From positions 206,859,689 through 206,923,688 of the forward strand of contig NC_058523.1 of NCBI RefSeq assembly GCF_904849725.1: a DNA stretch of 64,000 nucleotides. Direction: 5' to 3'. Made by a program: the position numbers and the translations under genes. Source of the DNA: Hordeum vulgare subsp. vulgare. Lineage: Eukaryota > Streptophyta > Magnoliopsida > Poales > Poaceae. This document shows, piece by piece, positions 1 through 12,549 of this stretch. Position 1 is the first letter of the stretch, and the number at the start of each line of letters is the position of its first letter. The notes beneath the pieces are model-generated. The model did not search any database. It saw only the letters and a program-made list of their open reading frames with translations, and was not told where the DNA came from.

Positions 1-1184
1 TATATGTGAGTTATGTTGATGAGTAATTATGCTTTAGTAAGAATATTGGTGTTAAGGTTTGTGAATCCCTAAGAATGCACATGAAGTCAATAATTATGCT
101 ATGAAATTACATCCTACTTGTGTTGCATTATTCGGTGTTAGTTATGTTTAATGTTCGCTTATGATGATTTTTGTTCCTTGGTTGGGCGCTTCTCAATGTA
201 TTTCCTAGCCCTCACCTGTACTAAGCGGGAATACTGCTTGTGCATCCAAATCCTGAACACAAAGTTGTGCCAATGAGTCCACCATACCTACCTATATGCG
301 GGTTTTCAGTGTCGTTCAAAGTAAATTTGCAAGTGCCAACTCTAATGTTCAAAATGAACTTTTTTGTGTGCCCGTACCGCTCATGAAGCGATGAGGGGTG
401 GCCGATATCTTCCATGTTAAATAGGTTATTATCAAGATGAGTCTTTATTCACTTGTCATTGCACGAGAGTATGGTGGTAATATGGATGCCCGGTCCCGAA
501 ATGCAAAGAAATTTTATTTTATGTTGTCAAATAATAAATTCCTTGGAAAGTGTTGGTATGGACGGTACCCTTGGATGCAGCTAGCCGTGGAGTGTGAAAG
601 AATGGTGGAAAAGGGAATAAACTTTATTTCCATTTTGGGAAACGCCAATTTTTTTAGCATGGAAGATATTGGGAATTCTTAGTCGTTTTTGTTGACACGA
701 AAAGCATGCCATCCAAAATATTTTATCTCTCAATTTTTTCGCTTTGAGCTCTAGCACCGCTACGAGAATCTGCTTCTCTCTCCGAAGGGCCTATCTATTT
801 ACTTTTATGCAATTTTTATTTTTTATTTGAGTCCCCATGTTCTCTTATAAAGCACAAACTACAAAACACTCTTCTCATACTTGAACATTGGATATAGCTA
901 ATATTGGGTTTGTTGCATGAATGGATCGATGATTGAGCATGATGGTCTAGGGATAGCGTTCTTTAGCGTTGATATTTTGAAAGAATTGGTTGCTTGTTGA
1001 TTTGCTTGAGTATTAAAGTTTTCATGTCAAATTATAGACTATTTCTTTGAATAATCTACAAGTCCATATGTACATGCTATAAAGAAACGAATATGTTGAA
1101 CATGTTAGGCAACTGTCCACATCAAAAATTCTGTTTTTATCATTTACCTACTTGAGGACGAGCAGGAATTAAGCTTGGGGATGT
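1..1184 (+). other. 3' non-coding spacer and polypurine tract of N
   Basis: No protein is recognisable here; the short frames at 221-415 and 437-682 resemble nothing known and overlap sequence that is conserved as DNA in other elements. Three blocks match the equivalent region of E and H: about 215-305, about 772-805 and 1149-1190. The last block contains the polypurine tract, which primes plus-strand DNA synthesis during reverse transcription. About 1.2 kb without genes. Confidence 0.75.
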
Positions 1185-2807
1185 TGATACGTATCCAATG
1201 TATCTATAATTTTTGATTGTTCCATGCTGTTATATTATCATTCTTGGATGTTTTATAATCATTTTCTAGCAACTTTATATCATTTTTTGGGACTATCCTA
1301 TAAAAATAGTGCCCAATATCAGTTGCTGTTTTTTGCTTGATTTTTTGCTTCACTGAAAATCAATATCAAACGGAGTCCAAATGTCACGAAACTTTTTGGA
1401 TATTTTTTCTGGCCATATGACATCTATAGAGTCAAGGAATCACACGAGGGGAGACCCGTGGGGCCCACTAGGCACCAGGGCACGCCTACCCCTCTAGCAT
1501 GACCTGGTGGGGTAGTGGGCACCTCGTGGGCCATCTTGGCATGATTTTGACGCCAAAAATTTCTATACATACAAAACCCCCAGAAATAACCCTAGATGGG
1601 AAGTTTCACCGCCGCAAGCCTTTGTAGCCACTAAAAAACAATCGGGAGCCAGTTCTGGCACCCTTCCGGAGGGGAAGATCATCATTGTAGGCCATCCTCA
1701 TCATCCTTATGGCCACCATGATGAGGAGGGAATAGTCAACCCTCGGGGTTGAGGGTTTGTACCAGTAGCTATGTGTTTAATCTCACCCTCTCTCCCTCCC
1801 TCTCGTGTTCTTGAGATGGCACGATCTTGATGTATCATGAGCTTTGTTAATATAGTTGGATCATATGGTGTTTCTCCCTCTATATCTTGTTGTGATGAAT
1901 TGAGGTTTCCCTTTGAGATTTCATTTTGCCGGATTGAATACTTCTATGGATTTGAGAGGATTGATTTATGTCTTGCTATGAATACCCATGGTGACAATGG
2001 GATATTTTATTGATTCACTTGATATATGTTTTGGAACACAACTCGCGGATTCCCGAGGTGATATTGGGGTAATCTATGCGTATGGGTTGGTGCACGTTAT
2101 TGTCTTTGTTTCTCGAGTAGAAATCTTGGGGCACTCTTTGTGGTTCTTTGTCTTAGACTGAGTATTATGAATTTGAATTTGTTTTGGTGTTATATTAGTA
2201 TGAACTCTTAGATAGATCGACTGGAAAGGATAACTTGTGTTATTTTAGTATGAACTCTTGGATAGATCGACCGGAAAGAATAACTTTGAGGTGGTTTCCT
2301 ACCCTACAAACAATTTCTTCTTATGTTCCCCGCTAGATAGGAACCTTGGAGTTATTCTTCATCGCATGTTGAGGGATTGTTATGTGATCCTATTACATTA
2401 GCATTGTTGAGATATTGCACTAGCGAAAGTACGGACCCTAGGCCTCATTTTCAAGCATTGCAATAACGTTTGTGCTCACTTTTGTTACTCGTTACCTTGC
2501 TGTTTTTTAATGTTACTATTACAAAAATCAATATCTACTATCATTACTACACTTGTATCACCATCTCTTTGCTGAACTAGTGTACCTATACAAATTACCA
2601 TTGTATTTGGTGTGTTGGGGACATAAGAGACTTTTTATTATTTGGTTGCAGGGTTGTTTGAGAGAGAGACCATCTTCATCCTACGTCTCCCATGGATTGG
2701 TAAACCTTAGGTCATCCACTTGAGGGAAAATTGCTACTATCCTACAAAACTCTACGCTTGGAGGCCCAACAGGAATCTACAAGAATAAATTTGCATAGTA
2801 GACATCA
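1185..2807 (+). repeat. 3' LTR of element N
   Basis: This is a 1.6 kb LTR that starts tgatacgtatccaatg and ends gtagacatca. The start is fixed by the polypurine tract just before it. It has the usual plan of Triticeae gypsy LTRs: an AT-rich start, then a GC-rich stretch (about 1440-1560), then a long AT-rich tail (about 1800-2700). Two adjacent near-identical segments of about 65 bp lie at roughly 2187-2290, sharing the phrase gatagatcgac. The matching 5' LTR is outside the window, so the age cannot be estimated here. Confidence 0.8.
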
Positions 2808-3333
2808 ACGCTCATGACTGTATGCTTCCCTCTTATAGCATCGTCCAAGCACCCCGGGCGGCCAACTCTTGCTCTTCTGTGTCGAGTGTGAGCCGGCCAA
2901 TCCATCATGCGTCCTCCAGGCATGGATTGACCAACCCCTCTTTGACACCTATAGACACCATTATCTCATGCAACACCTTGAGATGTCAAGCCACTTCGCA
3001 TTCTGCCTTGCAGGAGTCGTGTGCTACGTTTCACATACTATTGGGATTGAGTAGATTAAGATATCGCTCTAGCATGTCCTCCTCTCAATTGTGGTAGGTT
3101 ATTTCTCAGGAATTGGATGCTCTAATGTTATTGAAGCCCTTCACACTCTCTCTATCCTCTGCCCAAAAGAGTTCTCGATCCACCACTTTGATAAATTCAA
3201 CATTCAGTTTAGCTCAGAGGTGACTCATGCCTATGATACTGCTGAGAACATTCGCATACCCATGATCAGAATGATCTTTGTTCTTCACTCAAATCCAAAA
3301 GTCTCTCAATGTATTTTATCATTAGGTGCCCTA
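2808..3333 (+). other. Unassigned stretch with a degenerate reading frame
   Basis: This interval lies between the end of the N LTR and the first recognisable part of LTR fragment I. One frame (2869 to about 3435) can be read with a single internal stop at 3052-3054 and has an ordinary amino-acid composition, including a Cys-rich start (FCVECEPANPSCV). I do not recognise the product. It may be a decayed piece of a transposon protein or of a captured gene; the sequence gives no way to decide. There is no sign of a promoter or introns. Confidence 0.35.
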
Positions 3334-4767
3334 AAGTGTTACGACCCAAAAATTCTCAATGACAGCTTTTATTTATCTTCAAACGACCTCCTACAATTGC
3401 GATGCCAATTTTTGATGATTTTTTCTGGCGTATAAGAGACCCTAGACTCTTCGGGTTGCAATGAGAGGACCCACTAGCTAGCCACAAGGGAAGGTGGTGC
3501 GTACATGGGGTGTCCGCGCCACCTTGGCTTGCGCCCCCTGCTGTTATGTTTGACCTAAGTCCTTTGTTTGTAAATTCCATAAATCCTGAAATCCTTAGAG
3601 AGACAGATGTGAGAATTGTATCGCCACCGCATGCCTCTGTTCCGAAGCAATCCTACTTGGAGACCTGTCCTCTAGCTCACGAAGGGGGAAGCCATCATGG
3701 GAGGCATCTTCATCAACCTTGATGTCTTTAGGATGATGTGTGAGTAGTTCTTTCAAGACCTACGGGTCTATAATAGTATCTAGATGGCTTATTATGTCTC
3801 TATTTTGGATCTTCAATAAAATTCTATTTTGGATCTTCAATAAAATAATCTTCTCTGAGATCAGTCCGATGTAATTATTATGGTGTGTTTGTTGAGATCC
3901 GATGGGTTGTGAATTTGTGATAGCATTATTAATTGAATACAATTGAATATTTTGAAATTTCTTTGTTGTATTGTTGAATACCTATGTATGCTTTCCCAGT
4001 TATTTGTCTTCTATGGCCAAAATAGATGGCTTATTCTTCAGAAGGAGTGGTGCATATTAGTGGGTTCAACATCATGGTGATCTATAACCAAGTGACAGTA
4101 TGGGGATAAGGCACGTGATGTGTTGTTGCTACAAAGAATAAAACAATGATGATTGATATTATTGCTAGGTTCTTTTATCTACTTCATCTTATCTTGCTTA
4201 TTGTGTTACTTTGTTTCTTGTAAACTTAATACTTTGAGATGCATACTGGATAGTGGTCTTCGGCTTGAGTAATAGTAATAGGTGTTAGTAAATTTAGCGT
4301 TCTACTTGTCACACACGTGACTCCTATACATAATTGTGCCATAAATGATAATAGTTATGAATACTATTTTTTCTCAATTGCCTAGCAGTAATCATAACGT
4401 GCTATTGAGAGTTTCCTAATAGTAGATAAAGAGAATTCAATTAATCTGAACTAACCCCTTCATTTTATCCTTAGTAGCAACAATACAAAGACGTAGCTTG
4501 CCACTTTCTATCACTCAGATATAGAAATCTGTCAGATTTAACTCACTACAACACATCCCTCTCATTGGAGAAATATCAATCTACTTGGCAAAAGAAAATG
4601 AATAGATCAGAGAGATTTACAAAGCTATGATGATCATGCACATGAGAACCATAATATTTTTCATGAACAAAATCCACAATTCATCGAATCCCAAGAAATG
4701 CATTGCACAAAAAAATTACATCAGATAGATCAAAGGGAAGATGCATTGATCATTGTATTGAAGATCA

Positions 4768-4798
<31 letters not shown>

Positions 4799-5482
4799 CA
4801 GATAGCCATCTAGGTACTAACTACGGACCCGTAGGTCTATGGTGAACTTCTCACACATCACCATGGGAGCAGGACGGATGATGTAAAGCCCTTCATGATC
4901 GACCCCCCTCGGCAAGGCACCAGAATAGGGCTCTAGATGGGTAAACGGCGGAACACAGACTTGTCGTGGCGGAAAAAGTGTTTCGGGTTTCTCTCTAGTG
5001 TTTTTGGAATATATGTAAATTTATAGGCGAGAGAGGGGCACTAGGAGGCCACCGAGGGGAGCACGAGGCAATAGGGCGCGGCCTACCCCCTTGGCCGCGC
5101 CCTGTTGAATCGTGCCTCACTCGTGAGGCCTCTGGTCTCCTCCAGAAGATTCCAAGTCTTCTTTTGGTCCAGAAAAAATCATATTAAAAGTTTTGTGGTA
5201 ATTAGACTATGTTTGGTATTGTAAACCTGAAAAAACCAAAAACCTGAAAAGAAACAACAACTGGTACTGGGCACTGGGTTAATAGGTTAGTGCTCAAAAA
5301 TAATATCAATTGGTAAATAAACTCCCAAAAAGTATCCTAGAATGATAATATAATAGCATGGAACAATCAGAAATTATAGATACGTTGGAGACATATCACT
5401 AGCTTGTGGACTAATACTATTTCGATAAACCTTAGTTCTTAATTGAGGGAAATACTTGCTGTTTCTATGCAACATCACCTTT
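3334..5482 (+). repeat. Gypsy-type LTR fragment I, split by fragment J
   Basis: The pieces 3334 to about 4429 and 5399-5482 read as one LTR in the plus direction. The first runs through a GC-rich leader, a light-variegated stretch (about 3690-3960) and an AT-rich tail ending near the phrase cctagcagtaatc. The second resumes with the characteristic end phrase gagggaaatacttgctg...gcaacatcacc. The extreme start is missing and the last 40 or so bases of the family are cut off at 5482, where fragment K begins. The same family recurs in the opposite orientation as fragment M. The family assignment rests on resemblance to common Triticeae LTRs, without a name I can defend. Confidence 0.55.
4430..5398 (-). 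repeat. Solo or truncated LTR J, nested in fragment I
   Basis: Read on the minus strand this begins at 5398 with TGATATGTCTCCAACGTATC, a typical Triticeae gypsy LTR start, and continues through an AT-rich part, a GC-rich part (about 5030-5150), and a pyrimidine-rich stretch. On the plus strand that stretch is a GA microsatellite at about 4772-4799. No internal domain follows on either side. The left limit is approximate, because no canonical CA end or clear target duplication could be found there, so it may be truncated and not a clean solo LTR. Confidence 0.55.
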
Positions 5483-6109
5483 TGATATGTCTCAAACGTT
5501 TCTATAATTTTTGATTTTCAGATGCTATTATGTCATGAGTGTTGTATGCTTTTTGTGTCATTTCTATTATTTTACTAGACCAATCTATTAATTTAGTGCT
5601 CAGTGTCACTTCTTGTTAGTTTAGCATGTTTTTGGTTTCGCAAAAAATCCATACCTAGTAAGGTCCGAAAACAATCAAAATTTATGACGAACTTTTCTAG
5701 AATATATGCAATACAAAAAGCTTCGGGGAGGGACAAGAACAACCACGAGGATCCGACAAGCCTAGGGGGTGTCGCGATCAACTTGTGGGGTCCACAAGCA
5801 CCCATTTGCCCTAATTCTTGGCCTATAAATTTCGTGATTTCCACAAACCCTCATAATCGAATCGGAAAGAATTTTATCGCTGATGCAAGCCTCTATTACA
5901 TCGCGGTCCCATATGGGGTCCATTTTGGTTTTTATAGAAAAGTTGTACCAAGCGGAGTCCAAATGTGCTGAAACTTCTTAACTTTTTTCTAGACCAGAAG
6001 ACACCTTGGAAGCTTCTAGAGGAGACAAAAATCCTCACGAGGAGACGACAAGGTAGGGGGCACTCGAGGGGGTAGGCTCGCCCAACCCCCTTTTGCCCCC
6101 CTGTGGCTC
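5483..6109 (+). repeat. Gypsy LTR fragment K (5' part of an LTR)
   Basis: It starts tgatatgtctcaaacg, the LTR start of the same broad group as J, and runs for about 630 bp into the GC-rich middle of such an LTR, where fragment L takes over at 6110. Two similar sub-segments (about 5650-5790 and 5930-6060) each include the run of phrases aagcttc...gaggagaca or agcttcgg...gaggatccgaca, suggesting an internal duplication or two overlapping insertions. No coding sequence. Confidence 0.5.
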
Positions 6110-7115
6110 TGATACGCCCATATTGCATCATGAATTACTATTGGTATTTGTGTTATTTGTCCATTATCCCCTATTATCATACAATTTTTATGCCCTTTCT
6201 CTCTGAATATGCCAGGTACATCAATAAGAGGGGAATATCCGGAAAATGGAACTCTGGACCAGGAAACCGAGAAAAAGGCAAAAAAAAAAACTTTCTCCAA
6301 ATGACGTGAATTTCAAGGAGATTATTTCAGGAATATTTAAGAACTATTGGGCCATAAATATACTAGAGGGGGCCACCTATTGTCCGCAAGGCAACATCGC
6401 GTGGCCACCCCCATGGTCATGCCCTAATGCCTTGTGGGCCCCCAGTTGGCCTTCTAATGATCATCTTATCCTATATGGCGTGTTTTGACCTAGAAAAATC
6501 ATAAGCAACTTTTCGGGCTTAAGCGCCACCGTCTCGAGGCGGAAACCTGGGTAGAGGCTCTTTTGCTCTCCGGCAGAGAGATCGTGTCATGGAAACTTCC
6601 CTCCGGGAGGGGGAAATCAAAGCCATCGTCATCACCAACGCTTCCTCCTTCATGGGAGGACCAATCTTCATTAACATATTCACTAGCACCATCTCATATC
6701 CAACCCTAGTTCATCTCTTGTATTCAATCTTTGTCCCAAAACCTCAGATTCGTACCTGTGGGTTACTAGTTGTGTTGATTACATCTCGTAGTTGATGCTT
6801 GTTAGATTACTTGGTGGAAGATATTATGTTCAGATCTTGAACTATTATTAGTACACCTTTGATTTGAACATGTTGATGAGATGTGATTACTAACTATTGT
6901 TTCTAAGGACATAGAGAAGTCTAGTTACAAGTAATCGTATAAGTTGGTATTTGTTCGATGTTTTTATGATATGTATGTTGTTACTTCTCTTCGTGGTGTC
7001 ATGTGATTGTCGACTACATGAGACTTCACCATGTTATTGTGGAGTAACAAGTATATGATGGGTTGCTAGAGTGATAGAAGCTTAAACCCAAGTTTATGTG
7101 TTGTTTCATGGGGGC
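6110..7115 (+). repeat. Gypsy LTR L, same family as the H LTR
   Basis: It starts tgatacgcccatattgcatc. Along its first 770 bases it follows the plan of the H LTR at the right of the window (62229-62992, minus strand): a GC-rich block, a conserved block around 6520-6620 with gtctcgaggcggaa and ctccgggaggggga, and a common tail with gtgttgattacatct. Beyond about 6880 it carries further AT-rich LTR-like sequence up to 7115. No polypurine tract or primer site is adjacent, and no target duplication was found (left flank ggctc). Confidence 0.6.
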
Positions 7116-7633
7116 TGATACTTGTTATCCACGTTGGTTTTTCATTTCCCCGTGAACAGGAATGGGTTATAAAGGCACAATGTGGGTAAGTATTTCCCTC
7201 AGTTATTAAACCAAGGTTTGTCGAATCAAAAGGAATATCAACAACTACCGTTTTCAACGGCTGTACACAAAGGAACAAAAAACTAGCACCCAACGCGGGC
7301 AAGAGGGTTATCAATCCCCTTGGTCTGTTTATTTTCAAGCAAGTCTAATGTTTTGATAATTGTAGGTAATTATAAATTTCAAAATAAAATGAAAACAAGT
7401 AAATGGCAGAAGGGTATTGAAGATTTTGTAAATATAGTTTAGTAGACCTGGGGCCATAGTTTTCCCTAGTGTCATCTCTCATGAAAACAACATACGGTGC
7501 GTAAACAAATTACAATTCGGCAATTGATAGAAAAGTGAATAGTTATGCGATATTCACGACAATGATCATGTGTATATAGGCATCACATCCATAAACAAAT
7601 AGGCTGACTCCTGCCTACACCTATTAGTATTAC
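7116..7633 (-). repeat. LTR fragment M, the insertion host of the LARD
   Basis: Read on the minus strand this is the end part of the same LTR family as fragment I: the plus-strand phrases agtatttccctcagttatt and gggccatagttttccctag are the reverse complements of that family's tail. It stops at 7633, exactly where the LARD begins. The last five bases (attac, 7629-7633) are the expected target duplication. The rest of M should reappear beyond the right end of the LARD, outside the window. Confidence 0.6.
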
Positions 7634-10600
7634 TGTAACGCCCAAGATGCGATCCTATCCTTATTTTGGCACGAGGGCCTCGACAGGGATAGAAGCTCAT
7701 CTTGTCATTTTGCAAGAATGGATGTTGTTACAAGTACATGTATAGAATGGATGAGTATACGGAATTGGCTTAAACTCGCCACAAGCTACATCATGAAAAA
7801 CACAATAAAACAACATATCCAGTCATCATGTAGAAGAGCAGGGTCCGACTATGGACGAAATCAAACGATAAAAGAACGACGTCTATCCTTGCTATCCCAG
7901 GCTGTCGGCCTCGAACCCATCTTAGATTGACCATGAATAAGAAGAAACTCCAAATAGCACAATCATCGCGCTCACGTCAAAGTATCACCTTACATGTACC
8001 TGCAATTGTTGTTGTAGTAATCTGTGAGCCACAGGTACTCAACAATTTCATCTACAAAGGTATCAAGACTAGCAAAGCTTAATGGGTGAGGTATGGTTAA
8101 GTGGCGAGGCTGCAGCAAAAAACTAAGCATTTATTTGAGGTGGCTAACTTACGAGTACAAGAATAAGAGGGGGATGATCTACGCATAATGATCGTGAACT
8201 AATAATGATGAAATGAATGATCCTGAACACCTACTTACGCCAGACATAACCCCACCGTGTGCTCTTCTTGATGCAAAACTCATGAGAAGAGACAGTCACA
8301 GTTACACACGCAGTTGGCATTTTTTAATTAAGTTTACTTCAAGTACATATAACCGTATGTTAAACAAAGTTTCCAAGTTGCCACATAACCGCGGGCATGA
8401 CATTCTGAAAGATATAACACTGTAGGGGTGCTCCAACTAGTCCATCACAAACTACCACATGCTGCGTCAGAAACCTCGATCGTGGAAAAACCGTGATCTC
8501 CTTGGATTCCTGGTGGAAAACCTCCACCTCGAGATAGCCCAAAGTATATATCCTCATAATCCCTCGCACAAGATGTTCGATAAGGGCAAAACAAATCCAG
8601 CAAGTCTGCCTGACGTGCCGACAATTTCGATAGGAGTCGTGTATCTCGTTCTCAGGCACACCGGATGAGCACTACGTACGATGGACAGATAGAAATTCCC
8701 CGAGTTTCCCTGGGTGGCTTCACAAGTGGCTCTGTTTGGGAACAACACCATCAGCACTGGCCCCCTTGTATTATGTTGAATTAATCCACATGTAGAACTA
8801 ACTCCCTATGCGTTACTAAAGGTGTTCAGTATTATTATGTTGGGCAACTATAGTACCAATGTTGGGCCATGCCAGAAGAGTTTTATCCCCAAAAAAAAAT
8901 CAAGGGGGTCCCCATAACTTCCCCACGCATGTTACGAGTGCTCAATATGGACCTTAACATAGGTAGCCGAAATTAAGGCAGCAAAAGCGGATCAAAACAC
9001 GCAGCCAGAAGGCCAAGCCTTTCGCCTTTTACCAGGTATATAGGTGCATTAAGTTAAATGGTAATAATATGGTGATATAACAAGGAACCCATGTTTTCAC
9101 ATGGAAGCAACTACACCTGCAACTAGCAACACTATAATAAACCGAGCAAGCGGTAACTTAGCCAAACTGTGGTTTGCTGGGTTGTGGAAAGGTAATATGT
9201 TCTTCATGACAAAGTTGGGGGGCTGACAGTTAAGTGGTAGGCAACAAGACATAGCGAAAGAAACAAGACAACTAGCATGGCAATGATAGTAATGGTATCT
9301 AGGGAAATTATCATCTTGCATGTGATCCCACTTGGAAGAAGAAAGTATCCATGAAGAAGTCGAACCAACGTAATCGAATGAATCCTCACACTCCGACACG
9401 CTTGCGGAACTCTATCGAGAAGAAGCAATCCGACAACAACAATCAACACACGATAAACACCACAACATATGCATGCCAAGATGCACAATGAAATATGATG
9501 CATGTCCATATATTTATGCACGACATGACAAAGCACAACAATTTATTACCACACATTAAATGAAGCTCAATATGCAATGAGTTGCATATTGACGAAACTC
9601 CACATTTTAATTACTTAGTTAACTCTCGTTTATTTACCCGACAAGTTTAAATATTGTTAAGCATGGGAAGAGGTGAAGCATAATTAAACTACTCTATCTA
9701 GACATTTTAAATGAGGCCGGAAACAACATATAGCATTTCTGAAATGACCCCATATGTTAATTTCGAAATTGGTCCATATCTGAACTAAAAATGTTTTTAT
9801 ATTTATTAATCAGCGAAATAAAGTGTACCATGTGATTCTACACGTTATTCTAGTCGATTTACATATGTAGATCATTTAAAACGAAGCTACGATTTAAAAG
9901 ATATGACCAACACAAGATGATGTGGTATGAATGCAAAATGTATGAAAATGACAGTCAGAAGCATGCTAAAACATGGGGGGAACAATACATTATGAAACTA
10001 CATGGAATTCTAGCAAGTTTAAATGAAGCCGGAACAACGAACCACAATTCTGGAAAGGACCCATATGTAATTTTGAGTTACAGATCTGCCTCAAACAAAA
10101 TTTTAAGTTGTGAGAAAGCAAAATAAATGTCACCATGTTATTCTACACATTTTTCTATCCAATTTACATATGTGGAACATTTAATCGGGGCTATGGTTAA
10201 TTAGTTATGGCATGGATCATTTTAACATGGCAATATGCAAATTATATGAAGACATGAAGTTAAACATTTCTAACATGGATGAGAGTTCGTTATTGTGAAA
10301 CTACACACAATTCTGAGCATTTTACATGTATGAAGTTTTTAAATCTGATGCACCGATAATTTTCTATCTGTTAAATCCTTTTAATATGGCATCACGTAAA
10401 TCAATGCAAAAAGCAGGTTAAACATATTTAAACATACGTGAAAATGGTTATTATCAATCTACATAAAATCTACACATTTTACATGTCTAAATCATTTTTA
10501 ATACGATGCATGGTTATTTAGTTGTGGGCATTTCAAAAACATGCACTTTTCTGTAATTAGGAAATATAAGAGATAATGGATAAATTCGCTGATCATAAAA

Positions 10601-10661
10601 AAAATACAACACGGGCCGAAACAGCTTAGCCCGATAGTTCATAGAGGCACAACATATTATA
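7634..10661 (-). repeat. LARD LTR(a), first part (sense 3' portion)
   Basis: This stretch is collinear with 56958-59993 in LTR(b), starting with tgtaacgcccaagatg. It is interrupted at 10661 by element C and resumes at 51942. The left end is placed at 7634 because the same bases border the primer-binding site in the other copy (56958). The target duplication candidate is attac. In the sense (minus) direction this is the long R/U5 part of the LTR. Short frames here have no homology to known proteins. AT-rich, about 3 kb without genes. Confidence 0.8.
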
Positions 10662-11931
10662 TGTAGGATCGAAAGTATGTCTAGAGGGGTTGGGGTGATT
10701 AGACTACTTGACAAGATAAAAACCTTAGCCTTTTTCTCATTTTTTAGTATGTGTCGGTTTTAGCGACTATGACTAGTCAAGTACACCCTATGCATGCATA
10801 TCTAAGAGTATTGCAGCGAAAAGTGAAACATGCAAGTGCAAATAGATGGTAAGGTAGGGAGATCAAACGCAAAGGTTGACACGATGATTTTTGGCACGAT
10901 TCTAATAGGTGGCGCTATGATACGCCCATGTTAGTGGAGACTTCAACCCACAGAGGGTAACGACTGTGAGAGTACACATAGGGCTCCACACACAAGGGGT
11001 CCACGAAGAAGCGGCCTTGTCTATTCCACCACGACTTCCGTCCACACAGGACTAGCCTCACTCACGGTAGATCTTCAGGAAGTTGGCGATCTCCTTGCCC
11101 TTACAAACATCTTGGTTCAACTCCACAACACGAATTACGAGGCTCCCAAGCGACACCTAACCAATCTAGGAGGCACCACCCTCCAAAAGGTAATAGATAT
11201 GGTAGAATGATGAACTCCTTGATCTTTTGCTTCTAAAGATAGCCTCCTCAACATTATTGGCCAACTCGGTGACACCGAAATGTTAATCTCGATGGTACCG
11301 AGTGCACTAAATGTGGCAACTTTGAATTCTTGATGATACCGATATATGAATCTCGGTGCCACCGATATGATGACCTAGATTGAATTTCCAAACTCGGAGA
11401 GACCGACTTCAAACTCGGAATTTTCGAAACTTGAAATTAGCTTAACCGAAATTTGGTCACCCAATCTCGGTGGCACCGATAGGAATGTTGGTTATACTGA
11501 GATGGTGGGTTTTGCATTGGATTTGTCTAAGTGTAAAATAGGTATAGCCGACTGGGAAAAGTTGGGGGCACCGATTTTGCATATTTGGCTTGGGACACAT
11601 ATATTTTGCGGGAAAGTGGCTGAGTATTTTTGGTGGCTATCTCTAAGCACTTGAGAAACCAATTCATCATAATACCTCATCCCCTTTTAATAGTATTGGC
11701 TTTCCTATGGACTCAAAACTGATTTCTCATAAAGTGTAAAATGAAGAGTCTTCTTGCTTGAAGCTTTAGCCAATCCTATGCCTTCTTGCATCAAAGGGGC
11801 ATCTCCACACAATCCTATAGCCAAAGCATCTTTGAACTTTTATGAAATGTACTTGGATATATTCATTAGTCCAATGATGCATATGTTGTGATTAATTATC
11901 AAAACCACCTTAGGGAGAAATTGTGCTTGGA
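10662..11931 (-). repeat. 3' LTR (sense) of element C
   Basis: It is collinear with 50422-51936. On the minus strand it would start at 11931 (TCC in place of the canonical TGA) and end CCTACA at 10662. Compared with the other LTR it lacks about 249 bp, corresponding to roughly 51005-51254. The break lies at a shared CAACA, and the missing part contains the TATA box of the other copy. It contains several copies of the palindromic motif TCGGTGNNACCGA (about 11258-11480). Confidence 0.85.
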
Positions 11932-12549
11932 ATCTCCCCCTTTTTGGTAATTGATGACAACATATTGATCAAAGCGTTGACAAAAGATATAATCAATGAT
12001 TAGCATTGATGCTTTGAGAAGTATGTGAAAAGCAAGAGCCCCCCTAAGTTTGTGCAGTATTTTAAATTTGCGTTTGAATGCAAATGCGCAATCGTTTAGC
12101 ATCATGGGTTACTCTTCCATGTCACATACAACTTGGTGGTGCACATAAATGATAAGAATGAATAGCAATGCACATAGCACCGACAAACAAGTGAATCATC
12201 ATGATGTAGATAGCTCAAAGGTAATAACATGGTAGCATTAAACAATCAAAGCATATGATCAAACACACATCTAAACAGATGATGTCATCCAAAAGACCAA
12301 ATAAAGTTTTGAAAACCAAACCAGAGAAAATAAAGTCAAAAACTCTCCCTCTCTCGAAGCCCTATGATCTATACACTTCTCCCCCTTTGGAAACAAGTAC
12401 CAAAAAGTTTAAAGGTCTAATTTAAGCATCTGTATGGGCATGATCTCCTCTGGTAGCAGAAGTTGGAGTAGACAAGACAACATTGACGAAGGCTTTGGCT
12501 GATGTCGCTGGAGCAGGAGCTCAAGGTGTAGACACTCTAGGTGGTGTAG
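11932..12549 (-). other. 3' untranslated region and polypurine tract of C
   Basis: On the minus strand the LTR is preceded by a purine run (plus-strand ctcccccttttt..., about 11934-11945), the expected polypurine tract. The remaining AT-rich sequence has no reading frame of note. The minus-strand frame 11899-12105 crosses the LTR boundary and looks like chance. Confidence 0.6.

Larger units (their letters stand above)
1..2807 (+). mobile_element. Element N: 3' end of a gypsy LTR retrotransposon (Athila-type group)
   Basis: Only the last part of this element is in the window: a non-coding 3' spacer, a polypurine tract and a complete 3' LTR. The polypurine tract (aagcttggggatgt, 1171-1184) directly precedes an LTR that starts tgatacg and ends acatca. 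The spacer shares three blocks with the 3' spacers of elements E and H, which places N in the same broad group although its LTR is different. Coding regions would lie left of the window. The five bases after the LTR (acgct, 2808-2812) are the candidate target duplication, but the partner copy is outside the window. The family name is not certain. Confidence 0.8.

Noticed and set aside
4772..4799. GA-rich short repeat as a regulatory or CRISPR-like array
   Set aside because: It is a simple microsatellite inside an LTR; no spaced repeats are present.
4382..5403. ctagc on both sides as the target duplication of fragment J
   Set aside because: The left copy belongs to the family sequence of LTR I (cctagcagtaatc), and the bases after it are not an LTR end; the match is probably chance.
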